A stretch of DNA of 64,000 bases from Vibrio cyclitrophicus (GTDB taxonomy: Bacteria > Pseudomonadota > Gammaproteobacteria > Enterobacterales > Vibrionaceae): contig NZ_AP025481.1 in the NCBI RefSeq assembly GCF_024347435.1, positions 1,116,001 through 1,180,000 of the forward strand, in the 5' to 3' direction. The position numbers and the translations under genes are program-made. The notes below the pieces were generated by a model, which saw nothing but the letters and a program-made list of their open reading frames with translations, was not told the origin of the DNA and searched no databases. Positions 16,656-30,800 of this stretch are shown in pieces (the stretch's first letter is position 1; every line of letters begins with the position of its first letter).

Positions 16656-18807
16656 GACGGCCTCCCTTCACCACTGAGACCGTCTTAAATCGACTCGCCC
16701 CTTTGGGTACACTTTTCTTCTGTAGAGAGAGGATATCTTTTGGCTCACCCTCAGCTACGATTTGACCTTTATCCAACACAATCACTCGGTCACACATCAT
16801 CAAGAATGAAGATTTGTGCGAGCTGATCAGCATTGAAGTTTCTCTTGGCATACTTTGAAGTGCATTGAAGAACTGTATCTCAGCTTGATTATCTAGAGCA
16901 CTAGTAGGTTCATCCATAATCAATAGTTTTGGACAGCGATACAATGCTCTCGCTATTGCCACAGCTTGTCGTTGGCCTCCTGAAAGCAATCGACCACCCT
17001 CGCCGACTGGCGTTTCTAAGCCGTTGCTCAAGCGCCCCATATAACCGTTGAGCCCTGACTGTTGCAGCGCTTGTCTTAGCTTTTCTTCATCAACGTTAGT
17101 CGCACCTAATGTGACGTTGTCGTAAACACTACCAAAGATAAGATTAGTGGTTTGTCCAACCCATCCCATACCGCTACGCAAGACACTGGTAGGCCATAAT
17201 TGCCCGTCAATCTCTTGGTAAAAAGCTTGCCCTGTTGTTGGTAAATACTGACGAGCCACAATCGATAAAAGTGTGGTTTTTCCAGAACCTGCCGCACCGA
17301 CAAGACCAACTCGCTCGCCCGGTTTTATCCCCAAAGAAATTTCCTTAAGCGCTGGGCTCTGAGTCTCTGGATAAGTAAATGTAACTTCATCTAGCCTAAC
17401 CCCACCATCAAAGTCACCCTTATCAATCACTTGGTGCTTAGACTCTTCTTGCGGTAAGTCCATGATCTGATTTAGACCTTCAACAGCCGAACGTGTTTGT
17501 TGGAATCTCAGCATTAAAAGAGAAAGTTGATTCACCGAGCTTGCGGCTCGTCCACTCAACATCACCACCGCTATCAAGCCACCCATACTCAGCAAGCCTT
17601 CAGAGATCTGATACACACCAAAGATGATGAGAGTGATGGTGACGATCTGCTGACTCGACTGAATGGAGTGTGTCACGATATTTGAATAGTGGCGAGATTG
17701 AGTCTGCCATTGAGAGAGCGACGAAATAGTCTGTTCCCAACGTTTCTGGGTAATACCCTCAGCGTTGTTTTGCTTGATATCAGGAAGGGTTGTTAAGCAA
17801 TCAAACAGCTGTGCTTGTCTTTGTGTCGACAAACGTGCGGTTTCATCGAATGTTTTCTCAACTTTACCTTTCATCGCAATGCTCAGCACAATCAATACCA
17901 GCATAATTGCGACAGGGATGAACATCATCGCGCCACCAAGCCAACCGATAAGGAACAGGAACAGCAAGGTAAATGGTAGGTCGACTAAAGTGACTAAAGA
18001 AATCGAGGTGAAGAAGTCTTTCACGCTATCGAAATCTTGAAGCTGTCTGGCAAATGCGCCTACCGATTGAGGTCGATTTTCCAACTTCATACCAAGGACT
18101 TTAGAGAACAGTTGAGAAGACAACTTGTTATCAATATAGCGCCCAGCCATGTCAGTCACAGAGCTTCGCGAGCTTCTCAATACCCAATCAAAAATAACAA
18201 CAATACCAACGCCTGCCGCCAGAACCCGAAGCGTGTTAAACGCTTGGTTCGGAACCACGCGGTCGTACACGTTCATAGTAAAAAGAGGCACGACTAGCGC
18301 AAGCAAGTTGATCAAGAATGAAGCGATAAACAGGTCTCTGTACCAAGGTTTTACTTCTTTGACGACACGCCACAACCAACGGGTGTTGGACTTATTCTCG
18401 CTGCGTTCATGGGATTGAACACGCGCATCATCAAGTGCTTGAGCACCTACTTGCCACACATACGATTCCACTTGAGCAACCAAGTCTTTTAACGATGTTT
18501 CTTGGCTTGAGTTGGTTTCACAATCCAATACTTGAAATTCGCCACCGGAGCCTTGAGTGACAACAAGGGGACTCCCTGTCGCGGAATTAACAGCAACAAC
18601 AGGGAACTGACATTGAGTCAGTAATTCTTTTTTAACGTGGCTCAAAGTTAACCCCGATTTTTCAATAGCTCTTGGAAAAAGGGATTCATTGAGCCTTCCT
18701 TCATTTAAAGGTAGGCCAGACACTATTTTGGAAGGATGGCTGCGAACATTAAAATGCTCACATAACCATTCAACACAACCTAGCCAGCTGTCTTTTTGTT
18801 CTACCAA
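16648..18807 (-). CDS. T1SS ABC exporter, LapB/RtxB-like
   Basis: A 719-aa inner-membrane half-transporter that energises export of the giant adhesin. Residues about 1-140 form a C39-like domain without the catalytic Cys of bacteriocin exporters, as in other RTX exporters; it should bind the substrate rather than cleave it. The transmembrane domain spans about 165-440. The ATPase domain carries Walker A GAAGSGKTTLL (about residue 502), signature LSGGQRQAVAIARAL (about 607), Walker B LLIMDEPTSALD (about 627) and switch His in ISSHKSS. It lies 33 nt after the adhesin gene and overlaps the HlyD gene, which fixes the substrate assignment with good confidence. Confidence 0.95.
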   Translation of the reverse strand: MVEQKDSWLGCVEWLCEHFNVRSHPSKIVSGLPLNEGRLNESLFPRAIEKSGLTLSHVKKELLTQCQFPVVAVNSATGSPLVVTQGSGGEFQVLDCETNSSQETSLKDLVAQVESYVWQVGAQALDDARVQSHERSENKSNTRWLWRVVKEVKPWYRDLFIASFLINLLALVVPLFTMNVYDRVVPNQAFNTLRVLAAGVGIVVIFDWVLRSSRSSVTDMAGRYIDNKLSSQLFSKVLGMKLENRPQSVGAFARQLQDFDSVKDFFTSISLVTLVDLPFTLLFLFLIGWLGGAMMFIPVAIMLVLIVLSIAMKGKVEKTFDETARLSTQRQAQLFDCLTTLPDIKQNNAEGITQKRWEQTISSLSQWQTQSRHYSNIVTHSIQSSQQIVTITLIIFGVYQISEGLLSMGGLIAVVMLSGRAASSVNQLSLLMLRFQQTRSAVEGLNQIMDLPQEESKHQVIDKGDFDGGVRLDEVTFTYPETQSPALKEISLGIKPGERVGLVGAAGSGKTTLLSIVARQYLPTTGQAFYQEIDGQLWPTSVLRSGMGWVGQTTNLIFGSVYDNVTLGATNVDEEKLRQALQQSGLNGYMGRLSNGLETPVGEGGRLLSGGQRQAVAIARALYRCPKLLIMDEPTSALDNQAEIQFFNALQSMPRETSMLISSHKSSFLMMCDRVIVLDKGQIVAEGEPKDILSLQKKSVPKGASRFKTVSVVKGGRHE

Positions 18808-18840
18808 TCTAAACTTCCTTTTATAGACTGTACATCTAAC

Positions 18841-21800
18841 TTACAGCGTTAAATTATTGTCTTCTATCATTTTTTGTAAAATTTGTGCTTCTAATGCACT
18901 GCTACTGTCACCTTGATACAGATCGTCGTACGTGACATCGGCTATTAAGATGTTTTGTTGAACGTCTTCGTCGCCATTAGGTTTAATAGAAATGGTCACG
19001 CCTTCACCAGATTCTTCTAAATCTAGATATTGTGTTGCCCCTAGCCCTGTATTAAGCCCTAGGCTTCCCAAAATACCCGAAAGGTCAATTGCATCAGTGT
19101 CTGGAGACGCATCAAAATCTTGAACTACATCGTAGCTTGGGGCTTCTGCACTCCCTAAGCCTGAAGAGGCAAACACAAAATTATCAGAGCCCGTACCGCC
19201 AATCAGCAGATCATTATCATCTGTCGCGGTAATCGTAGAATTCCCTTCAGCAACAAACTCAACCGATACCGTTTGAGGTAACCCTACCGCTTGGTTATTG
19301 CCTATTTCAGCAGAAGGTTCGATGGTGAGTTCAAATGGTTCAACATCATCATAACCGCCAGTAATAGCCAAATTAGGTACATCCGCTAAATCCACCACAT
19401 ACTGACCATCGACCATAGAACCGTGTGAGAACGTCAAACCTGCGGGAATATCATAGATGGTAATGAAGCCCGCTTCTGAGTCGGCAGGGTTAACAAGAGA
19501 GAGATCTAGGTTAAGCGGAATCGTGCCACTCGCTTCTGCCACAATCGAAGAGTATTCAACACTCAATAACGGAGCATCAGGCTCTGGTGTGATGATAAGC
19601 GTCATATCTTGTGAACTTGGGTCACCCGTGTCGACCACTAACTCACCGAGTACCGTATTTTGATCAACCGTTCGGCCTGTAATCGTAATATCAAGGTTAC
19701 CAAACGCGTCGCCCGCAAAGAATTCGAGCTCATCAACAGAGCTTGCTTTAACGAGGATCGTCGCCTGTATGATGCCACCAACACTAGTGAAAGAGCTGGT
19801 TTCTGATCCAATTCGAATTCGATCTAGCCCAACTAAACCTGATGGATCCGAAGTCGAATTCACCGTTACGGTAATTGCTAAGAATTCATCACTGTTGGTT
19901 TCAAAGCTATTAGCATCGAGAGGAATCACGATGCCATCATCTTCACTTCCAGTGAGCTGTTCAGGTAAATCGAAGAACTCCACTTTATCGCCGATAGGGT
20001 TTACACCAACGGTAAATTCAGATTCGGTATAACGAATATCTGTCGTGCCGATTTCCTGAGTAATCGCCTCAAGGACTAGATTCATATCACCACTAAAATC
20101 TCGTGGCGGCAGAATAACAAGATTAGCAAGCTGACTTGGATCGAGCTGCCACTCATAAGTAGGGTTACCATCAAAGGTACCGCCATCAACGCCATTATTT
20201 GGAACTAATTCGTAGCTATCGCCCACCTTTATCGCAACAACCGCGCCTTCAGGCACGCCTTTCAATGCCAAGGACATATTTTCAGAGCCATCTTGGTCAA
20301 TCAGCTCCGCGCTAAGTGATGACAGTGAAATGTAGTTGTCTTCGTCGCCTACTATATCCTCCGTCACCAAGTTCGCCGCATCCGCAACAGGTTCAACGGT
20401 GATCGTCACCACGGTCGTCTTGTCTTGAGTATCGGTTTCAACGACACAATCCGCTTCATCGGTAATATTGGCCGTCACTGTTAAGGTAATTTCGCCGCTG
20501 TAATGTTCTGGTGGTGTTACCAACACATCGCTCAATCGGCTAGGATCCGTGACCGTCCACTCACCATTGCCGTTATCAACCAACAAACCAGTATCAGTAG
20601 GGCTTTCCGATAGCGTGCCGCCATTTGATACCGTTATTGTTAGAGAGTTAATGGTCTCTTTACCGGTAGCACTGTTACCCTCTCCCGTGATTAACTGCCC
20701 GTCTTCAACGCTATCACCGAGAACTAACTCAAGGTTAAGGTCGGTTGTAATATCTTCCTGGATTGTTGTCGAATCCGTGGCAACGGTAATGTCATCCACA
20801 ACAGGCAATACTTGAATACTGATGGTTTGATCTGTTGTGACGGTCTCTCCGTTACAAGGAGAGGTCTCAATGGTTTTAATCGTAAAGTCGATACAGCCGG
20901 CAAAGTCTTCATCTAATCCTGTTAGCGTTAGTTTGGATAGTCCATCCGCTGTAATCGAGTAACCGACAACCTCACCAGAAGCGTCGTATTCGGCAATAAC
21001 ACCATCACCTGAAATCTCGACGCCATCAGGCAGAGAGTCCGCAGGAATATAGAAAGAGATCTCATTGTCCGGATCACTACCTACATTGGTATTCAATAAA
21101 CCGGTAAGGTCGATGTCCTCTCCCTCAGGCGTTTTGATATCACCATCAGGCTGAATTAGGCTTGGAGGTCCAACAGGATCACAAGTGCCGCCACCGCCAT
21201 CATGGCCAGTGATCTGAATTTGGAATGAAGTATCAATATACTTCGAATCTTCACCGTCAATGACACGAGCACGTACCACTATATCTAAAACAGGCGTGTC
21301 GCTTGGGCTCGAGATAGTCATGCCACTTAAGATTTCTTGCGCCAACTCTTGGATAGAGTCACTCGTAAGGCCATTTGCAGAGATAATCCAGTTTCCTGAA
21401 ATATCTTGAGCGGCTCCGTTCGGGTGTTCAATAATCAACGAATAACCATCAGGCACATCGATCAAGATATAATCTAAGTATTCTGAGCCATCCATATCTG
21501 CGTCAACAAAAGTAACCGCATCCGACACGTTGACCGGAGAACCGTCCTCACTGATATATAGCTGACCAGAACTTTCCAAACGAGTATCTGACTCGACCCT
21601 CGCATCGACCGTGACACTGATTGATCCCGAGATATCTTTTACATCAGTTGCGCCTGTCGGCGAAGTATCAGTAACTTCATAGGTAATTGGGATCGAAAAT
21701 GTACCGCTCAAATCTTCAGTAGCGGTTACTGACAGTCTTCCGCTACTTAAAAGCTCGGATAGTGTTGGTGTCGTAGAGTCTAATAAACTTTCTAAATCTA

Positions 21801-24800
21801 ACCCTGAAACTGGCACTGCAATAACACTGCCATCGAAATAAAGAGTCAGATCAGCAGGTAGGCTATCAATCACATACCCCGTTAAAGACTCACTTCCATC
21901 AACATCTTGATTCAAAGATGGCTCAAGGTTCAATCCGATTTGGCTGTCTTCAATACCTTGAGTACTCACCGCTTGGCCATCTTCTTGATCGACAACAGGT
22001 GCTAACTCCACCTTTAAGGTCATCGGGAATTCGCCCGAATCACCATCAGGCTCTGTCGAGATAGCAATAACAGTTAGCTCTAGTTCGCCACTAAAATCAG
22101 TAATTGGCTTGAGATACAAATCATTCAGTTGGGCGTTAGAAACCTGGAATACTGGGCCTGTTACATCGTCAATGTAGGCGATGGTCAGCGACACAGGCTC
22201 ACCCAATGAATCCACCAGCAAGGTGCCGTCAGGAATATTGGTCAGGAGTATATTAATCTCTTCTGAGGCATCGTCATCTGAGGTTTGGACTACAAAATCG
22301 AGACGAATCAAACCATCTTCATTGAGAACAGATTGATTGCTGATGACTTTGGTAATACTGTCATATTCCCAATGCGCATTTCCTCCATCCACAACAGTAG
22401 GTTCATCAACAACGCCTTTGAGGAAGATGTTGATGGTTTGAGTATCGCTTAACGCAGTCACATTGATAGGGTCTAGTGAGTCAATGGCAGATTCTGTGGC
22501 TACCGCCGTGACCTTAATGTACAAATCTTCAGTAAACGAACTGATGTCTTCTTTTGGTAGAAGATAAGCCACACCATTCTCGATGGCCTCCGCAGAGACT
22601 AGGTAGGTATCAGGACCAATTAAGTCGAACAGTCCACCTTGGATAGACCAACCATCTTGCAGTTCGATTTGATAGCTTAACGATTCAGAACCGTCGGTAT
22701 CAGTTAGCGATCCATCAATCACGTTCTTGAGGAAGATGATTTCATCTTCTAGACCTTTGTAGTCCTTAACGGATACATGTGGAGTATCAGCATCCGGTGA
22801 GATTTCAACGACTACGGTATTGACGATATCGGCCGTTTTATCTGCGGGGTCAGCGAAAGTGTTTCCCGCTTCGGTTGCAATCGCAGTAATCTCAAACTCA
22901 AATCGACCAGCAAGATTTTCATCAGCTCTGATTTCCATTTTGTCGATTTGGTTCTGGGTGTACTCTTTGCCTTCTTTAACCGCGTTTCCGTTCAAGGTGA
23001 TATTCAGCCCATCGGGAATGCCGCTAATGGTGTAAGACAGTTCTTCAGATGTATCTTGGTCAACCAACTGAGCAGTGATATCTAATTTAATTGGGTCTGC
23101 GTCATCTTCTACCGATTGGTAGGTGAACACTGAATCAGACCAATCCGGCGCATCCGCTACGGGTAAAACAGAAACAGAGACATCTGCGGTCAATTCTTTT
23201 GGAATTGTGTCAGTACTAATAATGGCGTTGATCGCTAGAATAACCGTTGAGGTCGTATTTGATTCATGAAGTGCCGGTCGATAAGTTAACTGACCATTAG
23301 GGCCGGTAAACTGACTGTCAATCACCGTTAACTGATTGCCTGAAAGCGTCACTTTTCCATCAACCACTTGAAGTAATACGCCATCTAAATACAGGCTACC
23401 GCCTTGCAAAGAATCTTCTGAGAATTCAATAGCCGTAACGGTTTCGCTTTGGTCAACGTCTCCGGTAGAAACACTCACCACAATAATGGCATCGTTGTCT
23501 TCTGTAGTTTCAGAATCCTCATAACGAATAAAGCCTTCGTTATCATCTAGGACAAGCTCTGCAGTACTCGTGACCTCATCACCATCGGCATCGCGAACCA
23601 AATAATCAATGTCATCGATTAATCGAGGATCGGTAGGGTCAGTTGATACATTGGCATTAGTAGTCAGTTGGTAGCTGCCATCAGAGTTAAGCGTAAACTG
23701 ACCGTAGACGCTATTATCAAAATCATTAATGAGATCAATCTCGATTGACGTAATTGCATCGGTAAAAGTGTAGGTATCACCGCGATAGTCAAAACTAACA
23801 ATGACGGCGCCATCCGCACCAGCAAATCCTTCTGTTAAGAACTGTCCGCTGAGATTATCGCCTTCCACCATTTCAATGGATCCAGAACGAGAAGTTGGCA
23901 CTGCATCCGTAACATTAACAACATAAATAGCCGGATCAGAACTATCACCATCGGCATCAGTAACGACCAATTCAAAATTCACAGCAAGATTATTTTCACC
24001 ATCACCCGTAGCATGATCAAGCGGCGCATATAGATTGAACTCTGTTGTGCCATCGTTGTTAAAACGAATTCGGAAGATATCGTTACCCGACGTATCTTGA
24101 GCGTAATACCAACCATCGGCATTCACTGCCTGCAATGAAATGGCTTGCCCACCACTGGTATAAGCTAATGCGTCAAAAGCATCGGTATTAACTGAAACTG
24201 ATGCGATATCGTCCGAGCCTTGGATAATAGCGATCGATGGGCTTGGTTCTTCAGTCCCAGTTTGTTCGTTGTCACCAATGAGTCCATCTTCATCGACAGA
24301 TATGCTGCCTACAATCGAGAATGCAGGATCCTTACCATCGTATATTTTAATGTCTGATTTTTGGGTGGAACGCGAACCATCTGAATCAATAACGACAACC
24401 GTGGCCGGTATGCTCAATTCGGTATCTTTTAACCCAGCACCATGATCAATAGAGCGATATAAATCAATCTCAACGGCAACGGTACCTGAGATATTAGCTT
24501 CTAAGAAATAATCAGATGGCAGACGAATCTGCATAATGACATCGCCATTACTTAATATCGCATCAAAACTGCCATCACCATTATCTCTCCAAGATAAAGC
24601 CTCGCCATTATGGGTGACTGCTTCACCGTCGCTATCCAAAACGGCTTGACCGTTTGTCACATCAATACCAAGATAAACGATAGGATCATGCGATGCCGTG
24701 ATATCCAAATTAACCACTGCACTCTGTTTTACGCCATCAGGAGTAGTATCCGCAATTGGGGTTTCAGACAATTCAACCGTACCGCTGCCAATCGTTGGCT

Positions 24801-27800
24801 CACCACCGTCGGTAATAGAAACGATTAAATCTAGTTTAGTTTGGTCGTTATCGGAATCACGGGCTGTAACAGTAAACGGTATGGTATCTGTGCCATTGGC
24901 TTGATCCAAACCTTTGTACAGTGTGAAGACGTAATCCACACTGCTGTCTACATCATCTGATACCGGCGCTGCGAAACTCACGGTAAAGGCAACGTCACCA
25001 CCAGCGACTGGCCCTGCGTAGCCAGTCAATAATGTACCATCCTCAGAAACGGTGTAATAAATCTGCTCGCCGCCACTAAAGAGCTGAGGTTGATCAGCTA
25101 AATCAAAGAACACGCTATCTAAATAATCACTGCCAATCCCGATACTGAAGGTTCCGGTGCTACTGACTTCACCGATAGGATCATTGCTTAGCTCCGACTC
25201 GTTGACCGAAGAATTTGAATCGAGAATTAAACTCGGATCATTACCGTCCTCGATCACCCATGATATTTGGCCGTTTTCTAAAGCAGTGCCATCGGTGTCT
25301 GTGCCAATAATATTTAACGGAATCGTAAGTAAATCACTGGTGAGCACATGGTCGAGTGGCCGTTCAATCACCAAAACGATATCGGCAAGTACATTGTTCC
25401 CGTTGACCGTTGTCGTCATTGAAAACGAGAACACATCATCATCACCTTGCTTAGCTGTAATAGTACGACCATCTGCGCTGAGAGTATAAGTAAGCACTGT
25501 AGCGTCGCCACCTGAAGTAATACCTAACGCTTCTAGTCGCGCGACAGTCTCAGAGCTAAATTGTATAGAATCTGGGTCTGGATTATCCGAACCACCTAAT
25601 ACAGTAAATTGAGCATTGATGGTTTGCGAACCGGAGGTCACGTCGACTTCCGTCACCGTTTTCGAATCATCCAATATCTGTCCTGCCGCACCATCCATGA
25701 TATCAATAGTCGCCGTTGCAGAGCCAAAATCACCACTAGAGTCAGCGGCAACGTAATTGAAGATAACGGTATGGTCTTGGTTATGATCTAGATTTCGATT
25801 GGCTTCAAAGGTCCACTGGCCATTAGCAAATACGGTCAATACACCATCCCCGGTATTGAACACCGCAGGAGTTGCACCTGAAATATCCTGACTGACTCCA
25901 CCAACTTCGACGCTACTAATGGTTAGTGCGGTATCAAGGTCAATGTCATTGTTAAGAACGTTGCCTGACGATGTTTCACCTTCAACCATCGAGTAAGACT
26001 CGCCGAACAGCAAAGGTTCAGAATCTAGAATCGTGATCGGTAATTCGCCTAAAACGAGCTCAGTGGTTCCATCATCATCAATCTGAAGACCTTCGATAAT
26101 GATCGCCGTTTGAAGTAACTCTTCACCAGCCTGTTGGTCAACCGCTTGGTAGAAAGTGATTTCAACGGTACCTCCAACAATCTTAGCTTCGAAAACCAGT
26201 GTTCCATCGGTTCGTGTTGCTTTGATCACTTGACCGTCAGACTCTAATTCAATAGCGATAGATTGACCTTGAGACGTCACTCCCTCAGCAGAGACTTGGT
26301 TTGCACTAAAAGCAAACTCATCAGCAAACTGAATATTGATGTCAGCGACTTGGGTTTGATCTCCAAAGATACCAACCGTACTTTCAGAAAATGAGACTGA
26401 ATCTGGCAGTATAATACTTGGCATGTCATCACTGACTTCATTACCAATCGAGTTAACAACTCTCGCATCGATAATCCACTCAGTAGATGGGTCTAAGCTA
26501 GAGACATCAATATTCTCGACTAGCCAGCCACCGGACGCATCAACTACACCTTCAAAAGTCAGCGTTTGCGTACCATCATTGATCTCTATGTAGACAGGTA
26601 AACCTTCGGAAACATCGGTCGTACCCTGCATGGTGGTTAAATCACCACTACGAAAATCTAAGATGTTGAAACCAGATAAGGTATCAATATCGATAACAGG
26701 TGGGACGGTATCAATTTGTCCTGTCGAGTCTGTGCCCGTTGTTTCATTACCTGCAATATCAACGGTAACTGCTTCTACGGTAATGTTGCCATCCGCAAAT
26801 GCAGACAGATCGACATCATCGATGCTCCAAGCCCCTGCAACAACTACGGTTTGTAACGTGATAGACTGATTATTGCTATCCGAAACTGTGACGGTAATAG
26901 GCTGTCCATTTTCTACATTTTGAACAACACCTTGTAGACGAACAGATTGAACCTCTTCAGTGTTGAGTATGTTGTCGGCATCATCGAATTTTGCTGTGAT
27001 ACTTGCCAGAGTATCCTTAACGATTATATCGCTAGAAGTAACAGTATTGCCCGCAACATCCGTAACGCTAGCCTCTACGGTCAAGATTCCTTCTGCAAAC
27101 CCCGAATAGTCTTGACCTGTCAGCGTCCAATTTCCGCCAACTACTGTGGTCGTATAAACTTGGGAGACATTAAGGCTATCGGTAAGGGTAATAGTGATCG
27201 TTTGACCGTCTTCAACATTGGTCACCGTGCCAACCAAGGCACCATTAGTAATTTCGGCTAAGTTGTAATACTCATCACCAAAACCATCAAAATCGACACT
27301 GATGTCCGCCAACGTATCTTTAACGATGGTATCGCTAGAAGTTGCTGTATTACCGGCAATGTCCGTAACGCTTGCTTCAACCGTTAACTCACCTTCAGCG
27401 AAAGCTGAATAATCTTGGCCAGTTAGAGTCCACTCGCCACCGGAAACTATCGCGGTATAACTTTCTGACTTACCATCGACATCGGTGATGGTGATTGACA
27501 CTGTTTGGCCATCTTCAACATTGGTCACCGTGCCGACCAAAGTGCCATTGCTCACTTCGGCGGAGTTGTAATACTCATCACCAAAACCATCGAAATTGAC
27601 ACTGATATCCGCCAACGTATCTTTGACTATGGTATCGCTAGAAGTTGTCGTATTACCGGCAATGTCCGTAACGCTTGCTTCTACTGTTAGCGTACCTTCA
27701 GCGAAGGCAGAGTAATCTTGGCCAGTTAGAGTCCACTCGCCACCAGTCACTGTCGCGGTATAATTTTCTGACTTGCCATCAACATCCGTAATAGTGATTG

Positions 27801-30800
27801 ATACTGTTTGGCCATCCTCAACATTGGTCACCGTGCCGACCAGTGCGCCATTACTCACCTCGGCAGAGTTGTAATATTCATCACCAAAACCATCAAAATC
27901 GACACTGATGTCCGCTAACGTATCTTTAACGATGGTATCGCTAGAAGTTGCCGTATTACCCGCAACGTCTGTAACACTTGCTTCTACTGTTAGCGTACCT
28001 TCAGCAAAACCCGAATAGTCTTGGCTGACTAATGTCCATTCGCCACCAGAAACTATCGCGGTATAACTTTCTGACTTACCATCAACATCGGTGATGGTGA
28101 TTGAAACTTCTTGGCCATCTTCAACATTGGTCACCGTGCCAACTAATACGCCATTACTCACCTCGGCAGAATTGTAATACTCATCACCAAAACCATCGAA
28201 ATTGACACTGATATCCGCCAACGTATCTTTAACTATGGTATCGCTAGAAGTTGCCGTATTACCCGCAATGTCCGTAACCGTAGCTTCTACTGTTAGCGTG
28301 CCTTCAGCGAAGGCTGAATAATCTTGACCAATGAGACTCCACTCGCCACCAGAAACTATCGCGGTATAACTTTCTGACTTACCATCGGCATCGGTGATGG
28401 TGATTGATACTGTTTGGCCATCTTCAACATTGGTCACCGTGCCGACCAATGCGCCATTACTGACCTCGGCAGAGTTGTAATACTCATCACCAAAACCATC
28501 AAAATCGACACTAATATCCGCCAGCGTATCTTTGACGATCGTATCGCTAGAAGTTGCTGTATTACCGGCAATGTCCGTAACGCTTGCTTCAACCGTTAAC
28601 TCACCTTCAGCGAAAGCTGAATAATCTTGGCCAGTTAGAGTCCACTCGCCAGCAGTCACTGTCGCGGTATAATTTTCTGACTTGCCATCAATATCCGTAA
28701 TAGTGATTGATACTGTTTGGCCATCCTCAACATTGGTCACCGTGCCGACCAATGCGCCATTACTGACCTCGGCAGAGTTGTAATACTCATCACCAAAACC
28801 ATCAAAATCGACACTGATGTCCGCTAACGTATCTTTGACGATCGTATCGCTAGAAGTTGCCGTATTACCCGCAATGTCCGCAACCGTAGCTTCTACTGTT
28901 AGCGTGCCTTCAGCGAAGGCTGAATAATCTTGACCAATGAGACTCCATTCGCCACCAGAAACTATCGCGGTATAATTTTCTGACTTACCATCGGCATCGG
29001 TGATAGTGATTGATACTGTCTGGCCATCTTCAACATTGGTCACCGTGCCGACCAATGCGCCATTACTGACCTCGGCAGAGTTGTAATACTCATCACCAAA
29101 ACCATCAAAATCGACACTAATATCCGCCAGCGTATCTTTGAAGATCGTATCGCTAGAAGTAGCAGTGTTGCCTGCAACGTCTGAAACCGTAGCTTCAACT
29201 GTTAACGTACCTTCAGCGAAAGCTGAATAATCTTGACCAATGAGAGTCCATTCGCCACCGGAAACTATCGCGGTATAATTTTCTGACTTGCCATCGACAT
29301 CGGTGATAGTGATTGATACTGTCTGGCCATCTTCAACATTGGTCACAGTTCCGACCAAAGTGCCATTACTCACTTCGGCGGAGTTGTAATACTCATCACC
29401 AAAGCCATCAAAATCGACACTGATGTCTGCTAACGTATCTTTGACGATAGTATCGCTAGAAGTTGTAGTATTGCCTGCAACGTCAGTAACTGTAGCCTCT
29501 ACAGTCATGATACCTTCTGCAAAACCCGAATAGTCTTGGCCGACTAATGTCCACTCGCCACCAGATACTATCGCGGTATAATTTTCTGACTTGCCATCAA
29601 CATCGGTGATAGTGATTGAAACTTCTTGGCCATCTTCAACATTGGTCACCGTGCCAACTAATACGCCATTACTCACCTCGGCAGAATTGTAATACTCATC
29701 ACCAAAACCATCGAAATTGACACTGATATCCGCCAACGTATCTTTAACTATAGTATCGCTAGAAGTTACCGTATTACCCGCAATGTCCGTAACCGTAGCT
29801 TCTACTGTTAGCGTGCCTTCAGCGAAGGCTGAATAATCTTGACCAATGAGACTCCATTCGCCACCAGAAACTATCGCGGTATAATTTTCTGACTTACCAT
29901 CGGCATCGGTGATGGTGATTGATACTGTCTGGCCATCTTCAACATTGGTCACCGTGCCGACCAATGCGCCATTGCTCACCTCTACTGAGTTGTAATACTC
30001 ATCATCAGATGAAGAAAAATCAACGCCAATGCTGGCTAACGTATCTTTAACTATCGTATCGCTAGATGTTGCTGTGTTACCTGCGATATCTGTAACGCTA
30101 ACTTCAACCGTCAACTCGCCATCTGTAAAACCTGAATAGTCTTGGTCAGTCAGAGTCCAATTACCACCGGATACCGTTGTTGAATAATCAACCGACTTGC
30201 CATTAGCATCTGTGATTGTGATAGATATAGTTTGACCGTCTTCCACATTTGCCACAGTACCAACCAACGCCCCATTTGAGACTTCAGCTTGGTTATAAAA
30301 CTCATCATCAGATGCAGAGAAATCAACACCAATGTTGACTAAGGTATCTTTAATAATTGTATCGGTAGACGAAATCGTATTACCAGCTACGTCCGTAGTA
30401 CTAGCGACAACCGTCAACTCACCTTCTGAAAAATCAGAGTAATCTTGGTCTTTCAGACTCCAAAAATTACCAGACACAACTGTCGTGTAGCCAACGGATA
30501 AACCATTGCTGTCCGTGATCGTGATATCAATAACTTGGCCATCTTCGACATTGAAGATCGCACCAATCAATGCACCTTTGCTAACTTCATTTTCGTTATA
30601 ATAGTTATCGCCAAACCCATCGAATCTAACAAGGATTCGATCAAGCGTATCCTTAACAATGGTATCGGTAGCTGACGTAGGGTTTCCGGCAATATCGACG
30701 GTGCTTGCAACAACCGTGAGTTCGCCTTCCGCGAAATTGGAATAGTCTTGGTTTTCGAGTGTCCAGCTGTTACCAGACACGTTCGTGGAATAATCTACAG

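Noticed and set aside
26947..28599. Repeated plus-strand ORFs opposite the adhesin (MAIFNIGHRADQ-type)
   Set aside because: Antisense shadows of the repeat units; no ribosome binding sites or independent signals.
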